Assembly (NCBI RefSeq): GCF_030766935.1
Contig: NZ_JASERL010000010.1
Location: 124,001 to 188,000 of the forward strand
Length of the DNA: 64,000 nucleotides
Origin: Streptomyces sp. KL109B
Lineage (GTDB): Bacteria > Actinomycetota > Actinomycetes > Streptomycetales > Streptomycetaceae
Reading direction: 5' to 3'
The notes under the pieces are model-generated. The model ran no database searches, was not told the origin of the DNA, and worked only from the letters and a program-made list of their open reading frames with translations. This document shows positions 45,734 to 54,499 of the stretch, piece after piece. A program made the position numbers and the translations under genes. Within the stretch, counting starts at the first letter, position 1. Each line of letters starts with the position of its first letter.

Positions 45734-46153
45734 TCAGGCTGCCGCCCCCAGTTCGCACCAGACGAGCTTGCCGTGGTCGCCGCTGTCCGACAGCGGGTGC
45801 CAGCCCCAGCCGTCGGCGCAGGTCCGGACGAGGTCGAGGCCGCGGCCCGCCTCCGCGTCGGGTGGGGTGAAGAGGGGCGGGGCGGGTGGTTTCGGGTCCG
45901 CGTCCCAGACGCCGATACGGAGCACTCCGTTGGTCCAGCGGAGGCGGAGGGCGGCCGGGCCCTTGGTGTGGCGGATGGCGTTGGAGACCAGTTCCGTCGC
46001 CAAGAGTTGGGCTACGTCCGCGAGTTGGGGTGGGCCGTGGAGCGTGAGGATCAGGTGGAGGGTGTGGCGGGAGACCGTTACGGCGCGGGGGTCGTGAGGG
46101 ATGTACAGGGTGTACTCCCACGGTTCGGGTGAGCGGGGTGGCGGGTGCGGCAT
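45734..46153 (-). CDS. ATP-binding regulatory protein (anti-sigma-factor kinase-like)
   Basis: A 139-residue single-domain HATPase_c_2 protein (RsbW/SpoIIAB-like). LLATELVSNAIRHTKGPA is the N box and GRGLDLVRTCADGWGW the G box. The ATG at 46153 begins MPHPPP. It is divergent from an XRE/DUF5753 gene followed by DUF397, the three-part arrangement of whiJ/abaA-type loci that affect Streptomyces development. Confidence 0.88.
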   Translation of the reverse strand: MPHPPPRSPEPWEYTLYIPHDPRAVTVSRHTLHLILTLHGPPQLADVAQLLATELVSNAIRHTKGPAALRLRWTNGVLRIGVWDADPKPPAPPLFTPPDAEAGRGLDLVRTCADGWGWHPLSDSGDHGKLVWCELGAAA

Positions 46154-46297
46154 GCGGTAACTCCGTTGGTCAGTGCGGGAGTTCGGCGCGGCGAAGGGAG
46201 TGTGGGGGCGGTGGCAATGCCGCCGTCGCCATGGCATGGCGGGGCGGTGCGCTTCCGGTGGCCCCGGATTCGCTGCGTGTGCGACGCGTCACCGACG

Positions 46298-46338
46298 GTA
46301 GGACTTAACTTTAGGAACATGCAAGCTGTTGTCCTAAC
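46298..46338. promoter_or_regulatory. AT-rich control region with TAGGAC/TTAGGA words
   Basis: GGTAGGAC (46298-46305), TTAGGAAC (46311-46318) and the inverted GTCCTAAC (46331-46338) lie in an unusually A/T-rich stretch between the divergent ATPase and XRE genes. Probable promoter and operator region of the triad. Confidence 0.4.
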
Positions 46339-46389
46339 CTGACACCCGAACGGGTCGCCGTTCCACGGATGTTGAGGCAAGGAGGGCAC

Positions 46390-47241
46390 ATGCCCCGGAG
46401 AAGGCAGGTCACCGCCCGGCGGGCCCGGCTCGGCACGGAGTTGCGCCGGCTGCGCGAGGCGGCGGGACTCACGGCCCGGGAGGCGGCGGCCCTGCTCGGA
46501 GCCGATTCGGTGCAGATGAGCCAGATCGAGTCCGGCGTCGCGGGTGTCAGCGAGGAGCGCCTGCGGCGGCTCGCCGCGAACTACGCGTGCTCCGACGGCG
46601 AGTTGATCGAAGCCCTGGTGGCGATGGCGACTTCCCGCACCCGGGGCTGGTGGGAGGAGTACCGGGGCGTACTCCCCGTCCCGTTCCTGGACCTCTCCGA
46701 ACTGGACCACTACGCCACGTTCCGCCACGAGGTCGCGGTCATCCACGTCCCCGGACTCCTCCAGACCGAGGCCTACGCGAGGGCACTGTTCGCCTATATG
46801 TCGCCGGAGCTCCCCAAGAGCGAGCTGGAGCTCTGGGTGGAGCACAGGATGCGGCGCCGCAGCGTCATCGAGGCCCCCTCCCCCGCTCCGTACACGACTG
46901 TGATCCATGAGGCGGCGCTACGTATCCGGGTCGGCAGCCGCGAGGATTCCCGCGCCCAACTGCTCCGGATCCTCGAAGCCGCCGAAGCGGATCACGTCAC
47001 CGTGCGGGTCGTCCCCTTCGACCTGGACTGTTTCGCCGGAGGCGGCAGCACCATGATGTACCTGGGCGGAGCGGTGCCCCGCCTCGACACCGTCGTCAGG
47101 GACGCGCCGCACGGCACCGCGCTCATGGATGCCGAAGCCCAACTCGGCCACTTCCGAACACTCTTCCGTAAAGTGGAGGACGCGTCTCTCGACGCAACCA
47201 AGTCGCGGGACTTCGTTCACCAGTTGACCAAGGAACTGTGA
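46390..47241 (+). CDS. XRE/DUF5753 transcriptional regulator (WhiJ-like)
   Basis: A 283-residue regulator. XRE HTH at about 10-65 (LRRLREAAGLTAREAAALLG, MSQIESG) and a DUF5753 domain from about 95 (FRHEVAVIHVPGLLQTEAYAR, then VRVVPFD). This is the WhiJ-like class that partners DUF397 proteins. The ATG at 46390 has AAGGAGGG upstream. The DUF397 gene follows nine bases after the stop. Confidence 0.93.
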   Translation: MPRRRQVTARRARLGTELRRLREAAGLTAREAAALLGADSVQMSQIESGVAGVSEERLRRLAANYACSDGELIEALVAMATSRTRGWWEEYRGVLPVPFLDLSELDHYATFRHEVAVIHVPGLLQTEAYARALFAYMSPELPKSELELWVEHRMRRRSVIEAPSPAPYTTVIHEAALRIRVGSREDSRAQLLRILEAAEADHVTVRVVPFDLDCFAGGGSTMMYLGGAVPRLDTVVRDAPHGTALMDAEAQLGHFRTLFRKVEDASLDATKSRDFVHQLTKEL

Positions 47242-47250
47242 GGCCGGACC

Positions 47251-47913
47251 ATGACCACGCCCGAGTGGCAGAAGTCGTCCTTCTCCGGCGGTGGTGAAGG
47301 CAACAACTGCATAGAACTCGCCCCCGCGCCCGGCAACCGCACCCGCCTCCGCGAAAGCGACACCCCGGCCGACGAACTCACCCTCGACACCGACCGGTTG
47401 ACCCACCTGCTGGACGCGGTCAAGGACGGCCGCGCCCCCGAGCTCGTAGACGTCACCTTCTCCCCGGACGGGGAACTCGTGCACCTGGACGCCACCGTCA
47501 CCACCACCCGCGCCAAGTGGAACGCCTTCGTGCGCGGTGTGCGGGCGGGCGAGTTCGACCAATTCGTGGGTGGGACGCCCGCCGAGCGGGAGTTGGGGCG
47601 GTCGTACAGCACCGGCAAGGGTGACGGGGCGGTGCGGTTCGAGGTGGAGGGGCTGGACGTGGAGTGTCGGGCGGACAGGACCGCCCTGTTGACCTACCGG
47701 CTCACCGTCGCGCGACCCGAACTCGCCCCAGAACGCTGGGAGTTCACCCTCCACTGGGACGACAAGTCCTTCGCCGACGTGCTCACGTCGAGCGACCCCG
47801 AACCGGAGCGGCTGCGGCAGCTCGTGCACCTGGTCCGGTCCCTGATGGACGAGTGGTGGGCCACCAAGGGGCACAACCGTCGCTCGGCGAAGATGGGGCG
47901 GCGGCTGTCGTAG
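47251..47913 (+). CDS. Enlarged DUF397 protein with extra C-terminal domain
   Basis: A 220-residue protein. Residues 5-35 are classic DUF397 (WQKSSFSGGGEGNNCIELA, then RLRESDTP). A second DUF397-like half follows (about 66-108: VTFSPDGELVHLDATV, then KWNAFVRGVRAGEFD), then about 110 residues of unknown beta-rich sequence (SYSTGKGDGAVRFEVEGLDV, DEWWATKG). Usual DUF397 proteins are 60-80 residues. It is the small partner of the upstream regulator. Confidence 0.85.
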   Translation: MTTPEWQKSSFSGGGEGNNCIELAPAPGNRTRLRESDTPADELTLDTDRLTHLLDAVKDGRAPELVDVTFSPDGELVHLDATVTTTRAKWNAFVRGVRAGEFDQFVGGTPAERELGRSYSTGKGDGAVRFEVEGLDVECRADRTALLTYRLTVARPELAPERWEFTLHWDDKSFADVLTSSDPEPERLRQLVHLVRSLMDEWWATKGHNRRSAKMGRRLS

Positions 47914-47925
47914 GGGCGGGCTTCG

Positions 47926-48621
47926 TCAGGAGCCCTCCGGGGGTGACGGCGTGGCCACCGGACCCGCCCGGTCCAAAAGACCCGTGCGCGCGGCCAGCGC
48001 CGCCGCCTCCAGGCGGGAGCCGACGCCGAGCTTCATCAGGACGCGCTGGACGTGCGTACGCGCCGTGGACGGGGCGATGCCCATGCCCGCCGCGATGAGG
48101 CGGGTGTCCTCGCCGTCGGCGACTCTGACCAGGACCTCGACCTCGCGGGGCGTCAGCATCTGGAGGAGGCGTTGGCCCTCGTCGTCGGGTTGGGCGGCAG
48201 GGTTCAGGAGTTCGCCGAAGGCGCCCTGCAACAACGCCGGGGCGACCGCCGCCTCGCCCGCCCGCGCCTTCATCAGGGCGCGTTCCACACCCTCTATGCG
48301 TTCGTCGTGCCGTACGTAGCCGGAGGCGCCCGCCGCGAAGGCGGACGCGATGCCGCGCGGCGAGGGCACCGGGCCGAGGACCACCACCGCCACTTGCGGG
48401 CGTTCGCGTTTGATGCGGACGACCGGGTCGAAGGTGCCCGGTTCCGCCGGAGTCGCGGTGCCCAGGAGGCAGACCTCCGGCGCGCGCGAGATGACGAGTT
48501 CCGCCGCCCCGGCCGCCGGTGCGGCCGCCGCGAGCACCCGGTGCCCGCGCAGCTTGAGGGCCGAGGCCAACGCCTCGGCGAGCAGTCGGTGGTCGTCGAC
48601 CACCATCAGCCGCACTCCCAT
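47926..48621 (-). CDS. Atypical LuxR-type response regulator without acceptor Asp
   Basis: A 231-residue regulator. The receiver begins MVVDDHRLLAEAL, but the position of the phospho-acceptor Asp is Gly54 (CLLGTATP), and the conserved Lys is replaced (GYVRHDE). The GerE HTH is intact: MLTPREVEVLVRVADGEDT and APSTARTHVQRVLMKLGVGS. It probably works without phosphorylation, perhaps by ligand binding. ATG at 48621. Convergent with the DUF397 gene, 12 bases apart. Confidence 0.9.
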   Translation of the reverse strand: MGVRLMVVDDHRLLAEALASALKLRGHRVLAAAAPAAGAAELVISRAPEVCLLGTATPAEPGTFDPVVRIKRERPQVAVVVLGPVPSPRGIASAFAAGASGYVRHDERIEGVERALMKARAGEAAVAPALLQGAFGELLNPAAQPDDEGQRLLQMLTPREVEVLVRVADGEDTRLIAAGMGIAPSTARTHVQRVLMKLGVGSRLEAAALAARTGLLDRAGPVATPSPPEGS

Positions 48622-48855
48622 CGGGCCAACCCCCCAATCCACCCCGGGCGTCCCCGCGAACCCCCGGGCCCCCCAAGGACAGGCGAGCCCCCCGACTCCC
48701 CGTCCTTCTTCATCTCCCGGAAGCTACACGCTTGTTCGAGGTTGCGCGCCCCCTACCGGCCAGAAGCGGCCCTGAATGCTGAAATCCAGTGCATTGAGGG
48801 ACGTTTGGGCGTACGGGAGCACGGAGCGAGCGCCGGGGAGCGTAGCGGAGCGTGT

Positions 48856-50508
48856 TCAATCGGTGGTGAAGCCGAGCGCCGTGTACCGCGCGCCGTCGTC
48901 CGCGTACGGGGCGCCGATCACGGACCGGCCGATGAACAAGTTGCCCTTGGCGTAGTGGAGTTCGGCGCCCGCCTCGCCCGGCGCCATGCCGCTGATCGCG
49001 TTCCGTACGGTCGCCGTCGCCGGGGTCTCCAGGAGCGTGCGCTGCTTCATGGTGCGCGGGTCGATCGTGGCCACCTCGCTGCCCTTGTCGTACGCGCCCG
49101 TCTTGAACGCCAGGAGGTGTCCGCCGTCCATGCGCAGCGGGAAGATGTCGTGGTCGCCGCCCTCGACGCGGTCGCCGGTCGGCTTTCCCGTCTCCAGGGA
49201 GTACGACACGATCTCGTTGGTCGTACCGGAGGTGCGGGCGGCGGACTTGGAGCGTCCGGAGACGGCGTGCTGGCGGGTCGCGAGGTAGACGCGGCCGTTG
49301 CCGACCGTGAGCTTCGCGCAGCCCTCCGTCTTGCCGACCTCGCAGGTGAAGTCGTACTTCTTGTGGTCGATGGCGATCTTGGACGTCAGTTTTCCGTTGT
49401 CGTCCACGGTGAGGATGTCGTTGATCGTGCGCGCCGCGTCGTGCCCTGTCCCGACGCCGAAGACGACGGGCCTGGTGGAGAGCACCTTCACGTCGGCGGA
49501 ACCGGCGGGGAGCTTGTAGGACCACTTGGGCCCGCCCGTCGTCGGGTCCAGGAGCTGCACGTCGTACGTCTCCTTGCCGTACGCGCCGCACTTGCGGACG
49601 GCCACGAGGCGCGCGCCGCCCCGGTATCCGACGTCCTCGCAGGCCCCGGTGTCGGGCTGCCAGAGGATGCGGCCGGACTTGATGTCGAAGGCGGCGCCGC
49701 CGTCGAAGCCGCCGCCCGCGGCGAGGGTGTTGCCGGAGAGGGAGAGCTCCTCGAAGCGCCGGTCCTTGGTGCCCTGGCGGACGGTCTTCGTCCAGAGCTT
49801 GTCCCCCGTGTTGACGTCGAAGACCGTGATCTGGGTGCACGGCCGGGGCCGGTGGTTCTTGGCGCGCTTGCCGGCCTCGCTGACCACGGCCGCGAGCCCG
49901 TCGTCGGTGACGCCCGCCGTGCCCGCGCAGGTCTGCCCCGACAGCGGGAGCGTCCAGGTCTTCCTGCCGGTCGCGGCGTCGTAACCGGCGATCTGGTTCA
50001 CGCCCGCCTTGGCGTACGTCCCGTCGATCAGCCAGGACCCGCGGACGCTGTCCACCTGCCGCTTCGCCACCTTCGGCGCGGGCAGCCGCAGCGAGGGGCG
50101 GGCCGCGGGGTCGGCGGGCGGGCGCTCCGCCGCCGGGCCGTCGATGCCGTCGCTCTTGTCGCCGTCGGCGGGGCCTGCCGCGCCCGCGCCGGGGTCGTCG
50201 CCGCCGGACGTCGAGAGGTAGGTGACGCCGCCGACGACGAGGGCCAGGGCGACGACGCCCGCGGCGATGAGGACGAGGGGCGAGCGCGGGGAGAGCTTCG
50301 CGCCGGTGCCGGTGCCGGAACTGGTGCCGCTGCCGGAACTGGTGCCGGTGCCAGTGCCGGTGCCGCCGAAGGCGCCGGGCCGGCCGTCGCCGTCGTCAGC
50401 GGGTTGCTGCTGGGGCGGTCCCTGCACAGGGGTCGGCGGCTGCTCGGGCGGGAGCGGGATGTGCCGGTCGAATCCGCCGCGCGGCGGCCAGTTGGGCGGC
50501 TGAGTCAT
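48856..50508 (-). CDS. Membrane-anchored PQQ-like beta-propeller protein
   Basis: A 550-residue protein. A cytosolic Pro-rich start contains a GT/SG run (TGTGTGTSSGSG, from repetitive DNA at 50300-50375), then one helix (about 77-98), an acidic linker and an extracellular propeller with repeated blades such as DVNTGDKLWTK and FDIKSGRILWQPDTG and ATGRKTW. Four or more Cys may form disulfides. Such proteins are outer-surface scaffolds; no enzyme motif is seen. Confidence 0.87.
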   Translation of the reverse strand: MTQPPNWPPRGGFDRHIPLPPEQPPTPVQGPPQQQPADDGDGRPGAFGGTGTGTGTSSGSGTSSGTGTGAKLSPRSPLVLIAAGVVALALVVGGVTYLSTSGGDDPGAGAAGPADGDKSDGIDGPAAERPPADPAARPSLRLPAPKVAKRQVDSVRGSWLIDGTYAKAGVNQIAGYDAATGRKTWTLPLSGQTCAGTAGVTDDGLAAVVSEAGKRAKNHRPRPCTQITVFDVNTGDKLWTKTVRQGTKDRRFEELSLSGNTLAAGGGFDGGAAFDIKSGRILWQPDTGACEDVGYRGGARLVAVRKCGAYGKETYDVQLLDPTTGGPKWSYKLPAGSADVKVLSTRPVVFGVGTGHDAARTINDILTVDDNGKLTSKIAIDHKKYDFTCEVGKTEGCAKLTVGNGRVYLATRQHAVSGRSKSAARTSGTTNEIVSYSLETGKPTGDRVEGGDHDIFPLRMDGGHLLAFKTGAYDKGSEVATIDPRTMKQRTLLETPATATVRNAISGMAPGEAGAELHYAKGNLFIGRSVIGAPYADDGARYTALGFTTD

Positions 50509-50592
50509 CAGCGCTCCCCCCAGTTCCTGCTGACCTTGCTGACGTATCAGCGGCCCTTTCTATCACCCGACACACCGGCGCCGCCCGCGCCG

Positions 50593-52398
50593 TCAGGCGT
50601 CCTCGGCCAGCTCCAGCCAGCGCATCTCCAACTCCTCGCGCTGGGCGACCAGTTCGCGCAGCTCCGCGTCCAGCTTCGCGACCTTCTCGAAGTCGGTGGC
50701 GTTGTCGGCGATCTGCGTGTGGAGCTTGCCCTCCTTCTCGGAGATCTTGTCCATCTGCCGCTCGACCTTCTGGAGTTCCTTCTTGGCGGCGCGGGTGTCG
50801 GCGGCCGAAGGGCCGGACTTCTCGGCGGCGGCGGCCGGGGCGGGCGCGGGGGCCGCGGCCTCGACCATCCGCTGCCTGCGCTCCAGGTACTCGTCGATAC
50901 CGCGCGGCAGCATCCGCAGCGTGGCGTCGCCGAGCAGGGCGAAGGTCTTGTCGGTGGTGCGCTCCAGGAAGAACCGGTCGTGGGAGATCACGACCATGGA
51001 GCCCGGCCAGCCGTCGAGCAGGTCCTCCAGCTGGGTCAGGGTCTCGATGTCGAGGTCGTTCGTCGGCTCGTCGAGGAAGAGGACGTTCGGCTCGTCCATG
51101 AGGAGGCGCAGCAGCTGGAGGCGGCGGCGCTCGCCACCGGACAGGTCGCCGACCGGCGTCCACTGCTTGTCCTTCGCGAAGCCGAACTGCTCGCACAGCT
51201 GGCCCGCGGTCATCTCGCGGCCCTTGCCGAGGTCGACGCGGTCGCGGACCTGCTGGACGGCCTCCAACACCCGGAGGGTGGCCGGGAGTTCGGTGACGTC
51301 CTGCGAGAGGTACGCGAGCCGGACCGTCTTGCCGACGGCGATCTTCCCCGCGGCGGGCTGTACGTCGCCCTCGCTGCGGGCGGCCTGCTCCAGGGCGCGC
51401 AGCAGCGACGTCTTGCCCGCGCCGTTCACGCCGACCAGGCCGACGCGGTCGCCGGGGCCGAGCTGCCAGGTGAGGTGCTTGAGGAGGGTCTTCGGCCCGG
51501 CCGTGACCGTCACGTCCTCAAGGTCGAAGACCGTCTTGCCGAGGCGGGCGTTGGCGAACTTCATCAGTTCGCTCTTGTCGCGGGGCTCGGGGACGTCGGC
51601 GATCAGTTCGTTGGCCGCCTCGACGCGGAAGCGGGGCTTCGACGTGCGGGCGGGGGCGCCGCGGCGCAGCCAGGCGAGTTCCTTGCGGACGAGGTTCTGG
51701 CGCTTGGCCTCTTCGGTGGCGGCGATGCGTTCGCGCTCGGCGCGGGCGAAGACGTAGTCCGAGTAACCGCCTTCGTATTCGTAGACGTCGCCCTTCTGCA
51801 CGTCCCACATGCGGGTGCAGACCTGGTCCAGGAACCAGCGGTCGTGGGTGACGCAGACGAGCGCGGAGCGGCGGGCGCGGAGGTGGGCGGCGAGCCAGGA
51901 GATGCCCTCGACGTCGAGGTGGTTGGTCGGCTCGTCGAGGACGATCAGGTCCTGCTCGGCGATGAGAAGCTTGGCGAGGGCGATACGGCGCCGCTCGCCG
52001 CCGGAGAGCGGGCCGATGACGGTGTCGAGTCCCTGCGGGAAGCCGGGAAGGTCGAGGCCGCCGAAGAGGCCCGTCAGTACGTCGCGGATCTTGGCGCTGC
52101 CCGCCCACTCGTGGTCGGCCATGTCGCCGATGACCTCGTGGCGGACGGTGGCCTCGGGGTCGAGGGAGTCGTGCTGGGTGAGGACGCCGAGGTGCAGGCC
52201 GCCGCTGTGGGTGACGCGGCCGGTGTCGGCCTCTTCGAGCTTGGCGAGCATGCGGATGAGGGTGGTCTTGCCGTCGCCGTTGCGGCCGACGACGCCGATC
52301 CGGTCGCCTTCTTGTACGCCGAGGGAGACGCCGTCGAGGAGGGCACGGGTGCCGTAGACCTTCGAGACGTTTTCGACGTTGACCAGATTGACTGCCAT
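50593..52398 (-). CDS. ABC-F family ATPase (Uup-like)
   Basis: A 601-residue soluble protein with two ABC domains and no membrane part: Walker A GRNGDGKTT and GVNGAGKTS, two LSGGE signatures and two LDEPTNHLD/LDEPTNDLD boxes. The C-terminal coiled coil (about 530-601, AKKELQKVERQMDK) matches Uup. ABC-F proteins act on ribosomes; some give antibiotic resistance. The ATG at 52398 has GGAGCGGAG upstream. It follows ispE across a repeat-bearing gap. Confidence 0.94.
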   Translation of the reverse strand: MAVNLVNVENVSKVYGTRALLDGVSLGVQEGDRIGVVGRNGDGKTTLIRMLAKLEEADTGRVTHSGGLHLGVLTQHDSLDPEATVRHEVIGDMADHEWAGSAKIRDVLTGLFGGLDLPGFPQGLDTVIGPLSGGERRRIALAKLLIAEQDLIVLDEPTNHLDVEGISWLAAHLRARRSALVCVTHDRWFLDQVCTRMWDVQKGDVYEYEGGYSDYVFARAERERIAATEEAKRQNLVRKELAWLRRGAPARTSKPRFRVEAANELIADVPEPRDKSELMKFANARLGKTVFDLEDVTVTAGPKTLLKHLTWQLGPGDRVGLVGVNGAGKTSLLRALEQAARSEGDVQPAAGKIAVGKTVRLAYLSQDVTELPATLRVLEAVQQVRDRVDLGKGREMTAGQLCEQFGFAKDKQWTPVGDLSGGERRRLQLLRLLMDEPNVLFLDEPTNDLDIETLTQLEDLLDGWPGSMVVISHDRFFLERTTDKTFALLGDATLRMLPRGIDEYLERRQRMVEAAAPAPAPAAAAEKSGPSAADTRAAKKELQKVERQMDKISEKEGKLHTQIADNATDFEKVAKLDAELRELVAQREELEMRWLELAEDA

Positions 52399-52496
52399 TT
52401 CGCTCCGCTCCGGGGGGTGGGCCACGGGGGTGGGCCGGTCTTCCAGCGTAGTAGGGGTGCGGGTGTGCCTTTGGGCGCGGCCCTCGTCCTCCCACG

Positions 52497-52607
52497 CCAC
52501 GGGGCTCCGCCCCGGACCCCGCGCCTCAAACGCCGGCGGGGCTGGATTTTGGCGGGCCGATCAAGCCCCTGCGGCGTTTGAGCAGCGGGGTGCGGGGCGG
52601 AGCCCCG
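52497..52607. repeat. Dispersed GC-rich elements in inverted pair after ispE
   Basis: A forward copy (52497-52544) and a reversed copy (52562-52607) face each other, with GGGGCTCCGCCCC at the outer left and GGGGCGGAGCCCC at the outer right, so the pair can fold into one long hairpin. It begins 28 bases past the ispE stop. Nothing else is seen in 52399-52635. Confidence 0.9.
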
Positions 52608-52635
52608 GTCTTTGGGGCCGGTGCGGCGGGAACGG

Positions 52636-53523
52636 TCAGAGGGCGGTGGCGCCGGGGGCCGGGGACGGGGCCACGCGGGCGGTGCGGCATGACGCCGACT
52701 CGGTCAGCGCCGCCGCAACCTTCCGCGCAGACGCCTCGTCCTCCGCGAGGAACGCCGTCGTCGGGCCGGAGCCGGAGACAAGCGCGGCCAGCGCCCCCGC
52801 CGACGTACCGGTCTCAAGGGTCCGCGCCAGGGACGGGAAGAGGGAGAGGGCCGCCGGCTGGAGGTCGTTCGTGACCGTGGCCGCGAGGGCCGCCACGTCA
52901 CCCGTGCGCAGCGCCTCCAGGAGGGCCGGGTCCGCGACGGGGTCCGGCGCCTCGGGGCTGAGGCGGTCGAACTCCCGGTAGACGGCAGGCGTGGAGAGGC
53001 CGCCGTCCGCTAGCGCGAAGACCCACCAGAACTCGCCGCCCACGTCGAGAGGTTCGAGCTTCTCGCCGCGCCCCGTACCGAGCGCGGCGCCGCCGACCAG
53101 GCTGAAGGGAACGTCGCTGCCCAACTCGGCGCAGATGTCGAGGAGTTCGGACCGGGGGGCGTTCGTGCCCCAGAGGGCGTCGCAGGCGACGAGGGCGCCG
53201 GCGGCGTCCGCCGAGCCGCCCGCCATGCCCCCGGCCACGGGGATGTCCTTCGCGATGTGGATACGTACGTCGGGCGTGACGTCGTACCTACGACCCAGTT
53301 CGATGGCCGCGCGCGCCGCCAAGTTCGTACGGTCCAGGGGCACTTGGTCGGCACCGGGGCCGGTGCACGTAAGCGCGAAGGAGTCTGCCGCCGACACCGT
53401 CACCTCGTCGTAGAGGCCCACCGCGAGGAAGACGTTCGCCAGGTCGTGGAAGCCGTCGGGGCGGGCGCCGCCCACCGCGAGCTGGACGTTGACCTTGGCG
53501 GGGACGCGTACCGTCACGCTCAC
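52636..53523 (-). CDS. ispE: 4-diphosphocytidyl-2-C-methyl-D-erythritol kinase
   Basis: A 295-residue GHMP kinase of the MEP isoprenoid pathway. VRVPAKVNVQLAVGGARPDG is the substrate region, IPVAGGMAGGSADAAGAL the ATP loop and LVSGSGPTTAFL the third motif. The GTG at 53523 overlaps the rsmA stop by four bases (GTGA), as is usual for the ksgA-ispE pair in actinobacteria. Confidence 0.95.
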   Translation of the reverse strand: MSVTVRVPAKVNVQLAVGGARPDGFHDLANVFLAVGLYDEVTVSAADSFALTCTGPGADQVPLDRTNLAARAAIELGRRYDVTPDVRIHIAKDIPVAGGMAGGSADAAGALVACDALWGTNAPRSELLDICAELGSDVPFSLVGGAALGTGRGEKLEPLDVGGEFWWVFALADGGLSTPAVYREFDRLSPEAPDPVADPALLEALRTGDVAALAATVTNDLQPAALSLFPSLARTLETGTSAGALAALVSGSGPTTAFLAEDEASARKVAAALTESASCRTARVAPSPAPGATAL

Positions 53524-54392
53524 GCGGCGGCCTCCTTGTGCTCGGCGATCCGGGCGAACTCGTGGACGGTCAGCGCCTCGCCGCGCGCCTGCGGGGACAC
53601 GCCCGCCGCGACGAGCGCCGCCTCCGCGGCCTGCGCGGAGCCCGCCCACCCGGCGAGCGCGGCGCGCAGCGTCTTGCGGCGCTGGGCGAACGCGGCATCG
53701 ACGACCGCGAAGACCTCTTCCTTGGACGCGGTCGTGGGGATCGGCTCGGTGCGGCGGACCAGGGAGACGAGGCCGGAGTCGACGTTCGGGGCCGGCCAGA
53801 ACACGTTGCGGCCGATCCGGCCCGCGAGCTTGACCTCCGCGTACCAGTTGGCCTTGACCGACGGGACGCCGTACACGCGGGATCCGGGACCCGCGGCGAG
53901 CCGGTCGGCGACCTCGGCCTGCACCATGACGAGGGTGCGCTCGATGGTCGGGAACGTGTCGAGCATGTGCAGCAGGACGGGGACCGCGACGTTGTACGGG
54001 AGGTTCGCGACGAGCGCGGTGGGCGCGGGGCCCGGCACCTCCGTCACCTGCATCGCGTCGATGTTGACGAGGTCGAAGGCGTCCTTCTTGGCGGGGACGC
54101 GGGCCGCGACCGTCGCGGGGAGCGCCGCCGCCAGTACGTCGTCGATCTCCACCGCCGTGACGTGGCGGGCGACTTCGAGCAGCGCGAGGGTGAGTGAGCC
54201 GAGCCCGGGGCCTACCTCGACGACGGTGTCGTCCTCGGTCACCTCCGCGGTGCGGACGATGCGGCGGACGGTGTTGGCGTCGATCACGAAGTTCTGGCCG
54301 CGTTGCTTGGTCGGCCGGACGTTCAGCGCCGCGGCGAGTTCGCGGATGTCCGCGGCGCCGAGGAGGGGGCCCTGGGGGTCACTGGTGCTCAC
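53520..54392 (-). CDS. rsmA: 16S rRNA (adenine1518-N6/adenine1519-N6)-dimethyltransferase
   Basis: A 290-residue KsgA enzyme that dimethylates two adenines near the 3' end of 16S rRNA late in small-subunit assembly. RGQNFVIDANTVRRIV, SAM motif VEVGPGLGSLTLALL and catalytic NLPYN (LVANLPYNVAVP) are present. GTG start at 54392. Coupled to ispE by overlap and 107 bases after rpfB. Confidence 0.96.
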   Translation of the reverse strand: MSTSDPQGPLLGAADIRELAAALNVRPTKQRGQNFVIDANTVRRIVRTAEVTEDDTVVEVGPGLGSLTLALLEVARHVTAVEIDDVLAAALPATVAARVPAKKDAFDLVNIDAMQVTEVPGPAPTALVANLPYNVAVPVLLHMLDTFPTIERTLVMVQAEVADRLAAGPGSRVYGVPSVKANWYAEVKLAGRIGRNVFWPAPNVDSGLVSLVRRTEPIPTTASKEEVFAVVDAAFAQRRKTLRAALAGWAGSAQAAEAALVAAGVSPQARGEALTVHEFARIAEHKEAAA

Positions 54393-54446
54393 CGTTCAAG
54401 GGTAGCCGGGCCCTGCCGGGGGGCTGCCTGTGACGTGGTTGCGGTC

Positions 54447-54492
54447 GCGGGGCTCCGCCTCGGGCCCCGCGCCTCAATCGCCGGCGGGGCCT
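54447..54492. repeat. Dispersed GC-rich element after rpfB
   Basis: One forward copy (GCGGGGCTCCGCCTCGGG to CGCCGGCGGGGCCTGA), eight bases past the rpfB stop and before rsmA. Confidence 0.88.
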
Positions 54493-54499
54493 GATGTGC

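Noticed and set aside
48052..52581. A 1.5-thousand-codon plus-strand open frame across several minus-strand genes
   Set aside because: It spans four unrelated real genes on the other strand and has no recognisable domain; a GC-composition artefact.
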